Made by a program: the position numbers and the translations under genes. From Sergeia podlipaevii (Eukaryota; Euglenozoa; Kinetoplastea; Trypanosomatida; Trypanosomatidae), in contig JASANZ010001832.1 of NCBI GenBank assembly GCA_030849805.1, forward strand, positions 1 to 18,195: 18,195 nt of DNA, read 5' to 3'. The notes beneath the pieces are model-generated. The model was given only the letters and a program-made list of their open reading frames with translations. It did no database searches and was not told the DNA's origin. Below, piece by piece: positions 8,775 through 16,300 of this stretch. How positions within the stretch are numbered: the first letter of the stretch is position 1; every line of letters starts with the position of its first letter.

Positions 8775-9431
8775 TCAGCAGTCGCTTGTGGCTATTTTGT
8801 TGACCACGCACTGCTCAAGTGCGTGGATAGCAAGAATGACATCTCTCTCACTCGCATTACTCACGCCGCTACTGAGGCAGTACTGCCCCTCGTCGTATTG
8901 TGAAAAGCTTTCCCGCACCGCGCGCACCTCCTTATCACTGATGTTGTAGTACGTCTGAATCTTGTGCATGTCGACATACGCGCGGAAGGCTGCCGCATCA
9001 GGCACAGCTACATCTGTTGCAGAGAGGAGGGAGTGAGCGACGCCGCCGCACACGCTCATCGCGGCATCCCGCAGCACCCGCAGCTGCTCAGCCGTGGGCT
9101 CAAGTAAAATTATCACCGCAGCTGTTGTGCCTTGCCCGGCGGGAAGCACCTGCAATACACGATCAAGGTTGTGCGTGAGAGAGAGTGCGACGAACACGCA
9201 GCGCGCGATGGGCTCGCGCGTGTTTCGCTTATGACTCGCGATCGTCCCGGGAGACACGGCTCCGGTGGCTATCCTGTGCAGGGCAGTGGCAAGCTGAGAG
9301 TATGAAAAGATGTACGCGTGGTCGACTACGGCAGCATCAATGGCGTGGCGCTTCAGCTCGGTGTGAATGCGGGTGGGGTTTGTAAGGTTGTGGAAGGCCA
9401 CGATGACGTACTTGCCAACATGCAGTTCCAT
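8775..9431 (-). CDS. CGI121: KEOPS/EKC complex subunit Cgi121 (TPRKB-like)
   Basis: This is a 218-residue protein that I recognise as Cgi121/TPRKB from its motif order. In that family the protein binds Bud32/TPRKB kinase (PRPK) and tRNA in the KEOPS complex, which makes N6-threonylcarbamoyladenosine on ANN-decoding tRNAs. Matching segments are the N-terminal HNLTNPTRIHTELKRHAID (14-32); HAYIFSYSQLATALHRIA (38-55), like the region that places hydrophobic residues ahead of an Ala-rich helix; KRNTREPIARCVFVALSLT (68-86), aligning with the conserved basic-to-strand segment; an ILLEPT strand (108-113); YYNISDKEV (161-169), aligning with the short Y-x-[IL]-S-x-x-E motif; and the closing VVNKIAT helix. 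It is about 40 residues longer than human TPRKB, partly because of a Ser/Gly-rich loop (about 177-195). I start at the first ATG (9431); the frame extends ten codons further only from a TTG. The stop is TGA. Identity rests on remembered family patterns. Confidence 0.75.
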   Translation of the reverse strand: MELHVGKYVIVAFHNLTNPTRIHTELKRHAIDAAVVDHAYIFSYSQLATALHRIATGAVSPGTIASHKRNTREPIARCVFVALSLTHNLDRVLQVLPAGQGTTAAVIILLEPTAEQLRVLRDAAMSVCGGVAHSLLSATDVAVPDAAAFRAYVDMHKIQTYYNISDKEVRAVRESFSQYDEGQYCLSSGVSNASERDVILAIHALEQCVVNKIATSDC

Positions 9432-9610
9432 CTCCCAACTCACTCGCTCACTCGCTTGCAACTAAATTTTGGACTGTTATTCTTCAGCCTCCCTCTTCCG
9501 TTCCTTTTCGTTTGACTGTGTATTCTTACTCACTTGTGCCTTGCTAGGATGGTGCTCAGTCACGCGCGTAGTTGCACGAACCTTGAGATAAAAAAAAGAA
9601 GAAGCAATAC
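9432..9610 (-). promoter_or_regulatory. 5' UTR and splice acceptor of the Cgi121-like gene
   Basis: On the coding strand GCTTCTTC plus a run of T (9605-9588) leads to CTCAAG, AG at 9583-9582. This would give a 150-base 5' UTR without any upstream ATG, which supports the start at 9431. The acceptor is inferred from position and tract only. Confidence 0.55.
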
Positions 9611-10311
9611 ACAGAGAAAGAAAATACTGATTCTCAAAAAAAAAAAAAACAGAATGAAGCATGGTCGCATGCGTGCAAAGTCTCAGAAATACACCACAAG
9701 GCCATGCTACATCAAGGGATTGTGTATGCGTGTGCGGTGTGTACAACGAATGGACAATTAACTGTTTATATATATATTTCTTTTTCATGAAAGGCACAAA
9801 GAGCAACAGCCGCATGAACACAATAGAAAGGGCCTCTTCTATTTTCAGGAATCATATTAGTGCAGCATTTGACTGTAAGAAAAAAAAAGATCAGAAAACG
9901 TCACGCATATATATATATATATAAAGAACAAAAAAAGAAGGAGAACCTATTGCACACTACACCCGCTGGAGTGAGCCAAACCATATAAAAAGAAAGTGTG
10001 CGTGGATCGTTAAGAGACTGCGAGATGCACCCGTTTGCGTTCGTACAACAACCATGCACACGCTGGAGGGTGTCTCACAACAACCAAGGACTCAACATAT
10101 ATATATACAGTTGAAGAAGTAAGCGAGCAGAAATAGCAACAATAATAATAATAATGAAAGAAGGAAAGGAAATGAAAGATAACAATTTGTATATGTAAGT
10201 ACTTGCGTTCTGGCAATACCCAGGTTTCCTCTGTTTTTCTTTCTGCTTCTGCTTCTTCTTCTTCTTCCTCTTGTCCATGCTCACCCCCCCCTTCGTCTGC
10301 CTCACTGCCTA
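9432..10311. other. Spacer between ICP1 and Cgi121 genes
   Basis: About 0.9 kb holding the ICP1 3' UTR (right) and the Cgi121 5' UTR (left). It contains AT repeats (9908-9923), AAT repeats (about 10137-10154), a CTT/CTTCTT pyrimidine stretch on the plus strand (about 10230-10275) and poly-A runs. I see no RNA gene and no credible ORF. Confidence 0.65.
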
Positions 10312-10650
10312 CTACGCAGAGTTGATAGTGATGGTGAAGGTCGCCACAGGGGTGGGCTTCTCCTCGAAGGTGCGGCAGTTCACCAGTTCCACCTTGTGTG
10401 AGCCGGCGGTTTGGGGAGTGACGTCGAAGTGATATTGGCCACCACTGCCCATCATGCCGGTGTTGGCGCTCTGGTACTCCCTGTTGAGCCTGAGATTGGC
10501 GTCGTTCATGTCTGGGGTCTTCTCAAACCCAGCGCGAGTCCAGACGTATCCAGTGGTGGGGTTGCCGTTAATCACGATATGGACACTCTTGCCAACAGGG
10601 CACTCGACAGTCCTCCCGTTGTCGGCTGCGCTGAGGGTGACGTGGGCCAT
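10312..10650 (-). CDS. Chagasin/ICP-family cysteine peptidase inhibitor, diverged copy (ICP1)
   Basis: This is a 112-residue protein of the I42 (chagasin) inhibitor family, typical in length. These proteins use three loops to plug the active-site cleft of papain-like peptidases. The BC loop is NPTTGY (30-35) and the DE loop is GSGGQY (68-73). The FG loop, normally Arg-Pro-Trp/Phe, reads Arg-Thr-Phe (93-95) and is set in an unusual NCRTFEEKP context. There is no signal peptide, so it is likely cytosolic or delivered to the endolysosomal system otherwise. I chose the ATG at 10650 because it begins just ahead of the first conserved strand; the 53 codons upstream are AT-rich, lack homology and start from a non-ATG codon or in the 5' UTR. 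Codon third positions are almost all G or C, suggesting high expression. It shares the N-terminal ADNGRTV with the paralogue 1.5 kb upstream. Confidence 0.9.
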   Translation of the reverse strand: MAHVTLSAADNGRTVECPVGKSVHIVINGNPTTGYVWTRAGFEKTPDMNDANLRLNREYQSANTGMMGSGGQYHFDVTPQTAGSHKVELVNCRTFEEKPTPVATFTITINSA

Positions 10651-10800
10651 TGTGCTTTTTTTTTTCGAAAATAGAAGATGTCTTCCTTCCGGACAATAAT
10701 AGTTATAGCAATGATATAGACAACTAGTTTGCTTTCCGTTATTTTTTTTTTCTTCGGGAAACAAAGTGCGGTGCGAAAAGAAGAGGAAGGAGCAATAGAA
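10651..10800 (-). promoter_or_regulatory. 5' UTR, pyrimidine tract and splice acceptor of ICP1
   Basis: On the coding strand a C/T-rich tract (about 10797-10755) containing CTCCTTCCTCTTCTTTT leads to CGAAG with AG at 10753-10752. The implied 5' UTR is about 101 bases and has no upstream ATG before 10650. This gives ICP1 its own nearby acceptor, which matters for reading the longer spacer upstream. Confidence 0.55.
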
Positions 10801-11037
10801 CAGAAGCAAAAAACGGGAGTTTTGCGTTTAGACATGCAGATGGTAAGGAAAAAACACATATGTGCTTTCCCAAATAGGCATGCCAACAGAAGCAGTGCGA
10901 GTAATCTTCAAACACAGGCAGGTATCGGTTGTCAGTAGACATTTATGTTCTTTTTCCTTTTCTTCTTCTTCGTTTCATCTGCTTCTTCAAGAAAATGATT
11001 TTCCACCACTGAAACAGAAATAACACCCCTTTCTCTT

Positions 11038-11062
11038 TCCCTCTCTCTCTCTCTCGCTCTCT
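11038..11062. repeat. (CT)n microsatellite in ICP spacer
   Basis: Tandem CT units, interrupted once by CG, in the spacer between the ICP genes. On the coding strand they read as AG repeats and so are not a pyrimidine tract. Confidence 0.85.
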
Positions 11063-11369
11063 CTATTTTGCCTTCTTCGTTCAAAGAGTCCCCCCCTCTC
11101 TCTCTCATTCTTTTCAAGCCCCCTCAAAATGGTGGGGAAGTAAAGGGAAAAGGTCGTATGCGCTGAGAACCATCTGAACAATAGTAGTAAAAGAGAAGCA
11201 CCATAGAAGCGAGAGAAAGAGAAAGCAAATGAGGAAGACAAAATATAAAATAAACGCGTGTAATTCGTAAAAGTGAAGTTGGGGGAGGGGGGAAGTATTA
11301 GAGAGGAAAACGACGTCCGCGATGATTGAGCACCTACACGTATATACAGTGGAGCTGCTTTTGTTGTTG

Positions 11370-11615
11370 TCAGATAATGACATAAAGTAAGGAAGCATAA
11401 AAGTAAAATAAAATAAAGCAATAAAAGGAAAAAGGGATTCGACTGCCACACGTCGTAAGCTTTGAAAATAAATAAATAAAAATAACCTTCACACTCTTGT
11501 TTCCTCTCAATGTAGGGCGTTTTAACTTCACTTCTTTTGCGCACTGCTTCTTTGATTGCTTTTTCAAGAAGGTTGAGAGCAGAAAGCACTCAGTTTTGCC
11601 AATAAGAGCCTCCAT
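11370..11615 (-). CDS. Possible small protein (81 residues) between the ICP genes
   Basis: A short ATG-to-TGA frame lies 54 bases downstream of a strong candidate splice acceptor (AG at 11670-11669). Before it the leader carries only a minimal ATG-TAG upstream ORF (11633-11628). The predicted product has a Lys-rich first half (KKQSKKQCAKEVKLKR, about 18-33) and a hydrophobic C-terminal segment (about 60-81) that could be a tail anchor. I recognise no family. Codon use is AT-rich, unlike the ICP genes beside it, so it may be a chance frame in a non-coding transcript or spacer. Confidence 0.2.
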   Translation of the reverse strand: MEALIGKTECFLLSTFLKKQSKKQCAKEVKLKRPTLRGNKSVKVIFIYLFSKLTTCGSRIPFSFYCFILFYFYASLLYVII

Positions 11616-11668
11616 CTCTCTCTCTCTCTACATGTACGCCAGTGCAGGCACCCGCTCACAGATGAAGA

Positions 11669-11766
11669 CTGGAAGAGAAGAGAAAATGGAGGAGAGTAAT
11701 GGAGGAGAGAGACAAAAGAGAAGAAAAGTAAACAACAGGGAGGGGAGGGGGGGGTGGTAGAAGGGA
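11669..11766 (-). promoter_or_regulatory. Strong orphan polypyrimidine tract with CCAG acceptor
   Basis: On the coding strand about 90 bases, from GCTCCC at 11767 to CCAG ending at 11669, are almost all C and T and contain no AG until the terminal CCAG. By eye it is the best candidate trans-splice acceptor in the window. It lies about 1 kb upstream of ICP1, which has its own nearer acceptor, so it may serve another transcript. Confidence 0.55.
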
Positions 11767-12157
11767 GCTTAAAAGATGAGAGTGGCCTATATGACAAGTG
11801 CTACCCTTCAGAACCCCCACCTTTTCTCTTTTCTTTCCCTTTTCTTTCCCTTCTTTCCATAAAGTCTGTTTGCCAGATATTACTTTTTTTTCCCCTTCTT
11901 GTAAAGGAAAAAAAAAAAAGAAAAATACTTTTACGTATATAGAACGACTTCAGGAACTCCGCACTCTTTGTTTTTCATCTTTTTTTTTTTAAAACTCCTC
12001 TCCACTTCTCTCACACTCTCTTTATTAAAAAAAAATAATATATATGTATATGTATATGTATATAGAAATATAGAGATACGTTTTTTTTTCCTTTCCTCTA
12101 ATCGTCTTTGTCCACCAAAATTCTTTCGCTGACAAATACAATTTCTTCTCCTTTCTT

Positions 12158-12544
12158 TTAGTCGGAATAGACAACGGAGATAGAGAACTTCTTGTCGGGG
12201 ACTGCATTCTCCCACGAGCGGCCATAGGAAAAATTGAGTGTGTGCACCTGGCCCTTCTTGAGTTTCCTCTTGGGGGCCACCACGAACTTGTACATACCGC
12301 CTGCCCCGACCAACTCGGCCTCGTCCCCCGCCTGGTAGGTGCGGCTCACATTGAAGTGCTCATTCGAGAACACCTCTGTGCCCTTCTTGTCCTTTGACTC
12401 CAGGACATCCGTAGCGTCGTTGAAGTACCACGTAAAGCCAGTGGAAGGGTTGCCCTCCAGGTAGAGCGTGATTTTTTCAGTGGGAGCGCTGAGGGTGACA
12501 GTGCGACCGTTGTCGGCCTCGCGAAAGGACTGAAAGCGGCCCAT
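12158..12544 (-). CDS. ICP: Chagasin/ICP-family cysteine peptidase inhibitor (ICP2)
   Basis: This is a 128-residue I42-family inhibitor with all three loops recognisable: BC loop NPSTGF (32-37) followed by TWYF, DE loop GAGGMY (80-85), and FG loop Arg-Ser-Trp (109-111), where most family members have Arg-Pro-Trp. Family members inhibit papain-like cathepsin L/B peptidases of the parasite or its host. It is the more canonical of the two copies here, slightly long because of a Lys-rich insert (51-54) and a KRKLKKG stretch (92-98). There is no signal peptide. It begins MGRFQS, which loosely fits the N-myristoylation rule (Gly2, Ser6), although Arg at position 3 is not favoured. The ATG follows directly after a CA repeat in the 5' UTR. 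G/C-ending codons dominate. The stop is TAA. Confidence 0.92.
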   Translation of the reverse strand: MGRFQSFREADNGRTVTLSAPTEKITLYLEGNPSTGFTWYFNDATDVLESKDKKGTEVFSNEHFNVSRTYQAGDEAELVGAGGMYKFVVAPKRKLKKGQVHTLNFSYGRSWENAVPDKKFSISVVYSD

Positions 12545-12745
12545 GTTTGTGTGTGTGTGTGTGTCTTTGCAAAATGAATATAGATGTAGGCTGAAGTGCT
12601 CTCTTTAGAGAAATTGGCTGTCTCTTTCTTTTCGATCTGCAGGCTGAAGTAGAGAGGTAGTGGAAAAATATCTCTTCCTTTACAACAACAAAGAAATAAG
12701 ATAGGAAAAAAAAAAAGCGAAGAAAATGGAAAGTAAGCAGAAAGA
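12545..12745 (-). promoter_or_regulatory. 5' UTR, CA repeat and splice acceptor of ICP2
   Basis: On the coding strand a pyrimidine tract (about 12749-12690, with an 11-base T run) leads to GTAAAG, AG at 12679-12678, implying a 133-base 5' UTR. That leader ends in a CA repeat (GT on the plus strand, 12549-12564) only four bases before the ATG. No upstream ATG is seen in the leader. Confidence 0.5.
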
Positions 12746-12959
12746 AGAGGTATATATAGTGAAATATTCTTCCACAGAAGTGTTGAGTTTATATCCATGG
12801 TTTAGCAAATGTGTGTATATGTATGTGTGTGTGAGGGGGAAGGAGGTGGACAGAATTCATCAGATAAGAGATTATCGTGGTGAAAGATATAAAAGGGAAA
12901 ATTGAACAATGATAGCAAGGAATGGTAAGGAAGCAAAGAACGAAGAAGAGAGCAGTCGC

Positions 12960-12991
12960 TTCTCTCTCTCTCTCTCTCTTTTTTTTTTTTT
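12960..12991. repeat. (CT)n plus poly-T tract
   Basis: Ten CT units are followed by about eleven T. On the transcribed sense this is A plus AG repeats in the 3' flank of the acyl-CoA synthetase gene. Confidence 0.9.
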
Positions 12992-13301
12992 GTCTCCATC
13001 CCCGTTCGTAAGTTTCCATATGCACATAATTACAGTATTGACGATTCTAGTTTGTTTTCCATAAAAAGGAAAAAAAAAATATATGATACGAATGCTAAAC
13101 ACGGACAACCATATGTGTTACAAAAATTAGCTATCCACATAGTAAGTTCAAGATGATCAGCTTGCTCTCGCATATATATATGTTGGCATACACATATCTG
13201 GTGTGCACTACATCATCCACCCCTCTATCCTTTCTTTCTCTGTGTTGTAGCGTACCGCACTGTTCTTCCTTACGCTCTTTTTCTTTTTCTCTTCGCTTCT
13301 T

Positions 13302-16300
13302 CTACCAACCGCAGTTTTCAAAGTGATCTCCCACTACGGCAAGAGACTGCGCGTCTAAAGGGACATATCCGCCCCTACACTCCGCACGCTGGACAGGTAC
13401 TCTGCAAAGCTGCTCCAACACCGCGGGCTTCGTTACTAGTACGTAAATCCGCTCTGAGACCGTCCCGGGTACACTGGCGCAATTGTTTTGACCCCCAGCC
13501 AGCTCTTCCTTCTTCTTGTCGGTCACAGCAGCTGCGTAGCCTTCCTTGATGAGCGTCGCCCGTTTATACTTAAAGGTGGACGTTTGCAACTCATCCTTTG
13601 CTTTCGCTTTGCGAGCACGAGTACCGCTGTCGCCCTGGTGGTGGATCTTGCTGGGATTGCTATGGAGAGAGGCGGCATGGTGAGAGTCACAAGCCAGGCC
13701 ATCACAGGCGTGCTTCTTGTTCCTCTCCTCCTTACCGGCATCATCATCATCATCGTCGTTGTTGTTCTCGGCTTCTTCCACATCTTCCTCAAGAGATGTC
13801 GCTACTATATTCATACGAATGAAGACTGGTATCGCGTACGCAGGCAGTGCTGCGTGATTTGGGGTGCCGTCACCGTTCATCCTTGTGTCCCCGCAGAGAA
13901 ACGAGAACAGTTCATTCTGCAAAAAGTCAATTTCCTCATCGAGCGTGACCGCAGCGGCAGCGGTGGTGTTGCTTTTTGGATCATCATGAACTTCTTCTAA
14001 AGGGCAAGCAGGAACTGCTGCCGCTGCTGCTGTCTTGTGTTCATCCCTCTCAACCATGCCACTCCCATCATCGCCAGAACAACGCTTCTCCTCACTTTGT
14101 GAATGGCCCTGGTGAGATTGGCGGCGGCGCTGGAGGGTGAGCAGCGCCATGCCGGCACGACCTTCACGGCCTCCCACCGACACCCCGTACACCACCGCCT
14201 CTCGTACCCCAACACGCGAGGTATGAATGGTGTTCAACGCATTGGACACTTCCAGCGTGCTCACGTTCTCTCCTTTCCAGCGAAATGTGTCCCCGATGCG
14301 ATCCACAAAATAGCAAAAGCCGCTGTCATCAAACTTGATGAGGTCACCTGAGAGAAAAAATGCATCTTCGCTGTGTGGCCACAGTACGTGTCGGATCATC
14401 TTCTTCTCGCCTTCCGTGTCATCCATTGGCCGCAGGTGGCCGTCATCGGTGGCGCCAGTACCACTACTACTACCGCCCTCACAGCGATCGTCGGCCGTTG
14501 TGGAATGACGACTGTTGTGGTATCCATCGAAACGTCGCAGTGCGAACATGTCGAAGCCTTGAATGATTTCTCCGACTGCTTCCCCCACTTCCCCCACCCC
14601 GACGCGCGCGCAGAAGCCGTTTTTCGGGTTGCGCCACACTGACTGTGTGTCCTCGTCAAACTTGAGGACTCGAAAGGGGAAAATGAAGAAATAATGCATG
14701 TTGAGAAAGTTGATGGGCCCTGGAAAACGTGGAATGTGCCCAATGACGCCGGGAATGTCAAATAAATTGAAGAGAAATATGTTTCCCTCTGTAGAGCTGT
14801 AAAACTCCACTGGATGTGCGATGTTAAGCCGCTCCTTACACTCCTGCCAGATGTCAAAACGCAGGCCGTTGCCAAAGATGTATGGCACCCGCCAGCTCGT
14901 CTGGTTGGCACGCAAAAGTGTCGCACGCTCTGCAGCGAGGGTGTCCCTCACATGCTGACTGCTTCTGGAATGAGGTTGATGACCGTTGCTTTTGCCAAAA
15001 CCACCATCGCCTCGCTGCTGCTGCTGCTGCCTCTCTTCTTCCTCACAATTCTTTTGCTCCACGTGGCCTTGAGCAAGCCTCACATGAGGGTGGCCTCGCT
15101 CGTAGAGCACCGCGTACCGCATGATCTCTCCAATGTACTGCACAACTGTCACGTGATAGCACTCCAAGTCGTCACGAAACTTCGACGCGCTGAACCTACT
15201 TCGCAACACCATCCTCACCGAGGGCACCGGCATCACCGCGAGGTGTACCTTGTTGTTCCGATAGAAGGGTTCTTTTCCCTCCTGTTCTGCCTGACGTTTC
15301 TGTTGCTCTTCCATGGAATGCATCATATGTCCCAGGCAGAACACACAGCCTACGGTGTGATACATAGGAAGGCAGTTGTATACTGTTACAACACTAAGGT
15401 CACGCTCCAGCTGGATATCAGCAGGACTATAGAGAAATTTGCGACCGAGCCCAATGAGACGCAGGAGGAAGCGTGCGATGCTCACGAGTATAGCCCAAAT
15501 TATAAGTAGAATGACGTCCATCGCCGTCTTTGGACGACGACAACGACCGCTGCTATCACGCTCTGCGTCAGGACTCAGAGAAGGCCACGGAGAAGAAGGC
15601 GAGGCTGTAGAAGCAGCAGAAGCAGAAGCTTCAGCGGCGGCGATGGTGGCGGCGGTGTCCTCCCTCTCGCGTTTCTGCACAGCCAAGGTGGCAGCTGTCT
15701 TCCCTCGCATGTCAAGCACCTTGGACAGAAATGCAGTCGCAAAGAAGCGTAGATGACTGAACTTCGCCGCCTTGGGCAGTCCCGTAGTGCCAGACGTGTA
15801 GATGAAGAGGACTGGCTGGACATGCCGAAAGCAACAGAGCGCTGCGGAGAGTCGACCATATTGTCGCGCTTGCTCCCGTCGGAGTTTCCCTTCTAGCTCC
15901 TTCACAAGACGCCTCGTCTTGCCGCTGCGGATGACCTTACGGGCACTGCCGCCAGTGTTGATACACGTATCGCTGCCATGGCCTGCATTCTGGTGTGCAC
16001 TGCTGTCGCCGCCACCACCACCACCACCATCTTTGTCTTCACCTGCTGTCAAGTGGGAGCTGCAATCAGGATTATAAAACTCTGCCAAAGAAGATAAATA
16101 GCGCACCACCGCCTTACCATCGCCACCGTTGCTGCTGCTGCTGCGTAGCCATTTTGGAGAGTGCTGTGCAATGCGCTCCAGGAGCCACGCGTGAGCCTCA
16201 TATCCCTCCATGAACCCTTCTTCATCTCCTCTTCCGTCACTGGTTGTCGCGGATGCGTGCGATGCAGCAGAGGTGCTACAGAGTTGCTGCGGTTCATACA

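Larger units (their letters stand above)
10651..12157. other. 1.5 kb spacer between the two ICP genes
   Basis: This spacer is far longer than needed for ICP2's 3' UTR and ICP1's 5' UTR. It contains several minus-strand pyrimidine tracts (near 11925-11905, 11760-11671, 11300-11280, 11225-11190 and 10797-10755), a CT repeat (11038-11062), poly-A/T runs and a TATG repeat (about 12038-12063). One tract is exceptionally strong and precedes a small ORF, listed separately. No tRNA, snoRNA or mobile element is recognisable by eye. Confidence 0.6.
12545..13301. other. Spacer between acyl-CoA synthetase and ICP2 genes
   Basis: It contains the 3' UTR of the acyl-CoA synthetase (right) and the 5' UTR of ICP2 (left). 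Simple repeats include GT (12549-12564), GT/GTAT (about 12810-12834), CT plus T (12960-12991) and A runs. The small frames in it are repeat-encoded and not supported. Confidence 0.65.

Noticed and set aside
9432..9461. Ten-codon N-terminal extension of the Cgi121-like protein
   Set aside because: It begins at TTG. The ATG at 9431 is the first AUG after the likely splice acceptor and fits the family's N-terminus.
10987..11589. Minus-strand 200-codon frame with hydrophobic stretches in the ICP spacer
   Set aside because: It starts from GTG and contains no ATG at all. Its C-terminal part is translated AG repeat, so it is unlikely to be a gene. The smaller ATG frame at 11370-11615 is the only candidate kept.
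14814..15509. Plus-strand 231-codon frame inside the acyl-CoA synthetase
   Set aside because: It is antisense to conserved catalytic motifs and has no domain of its own, so it is a shadow frame.
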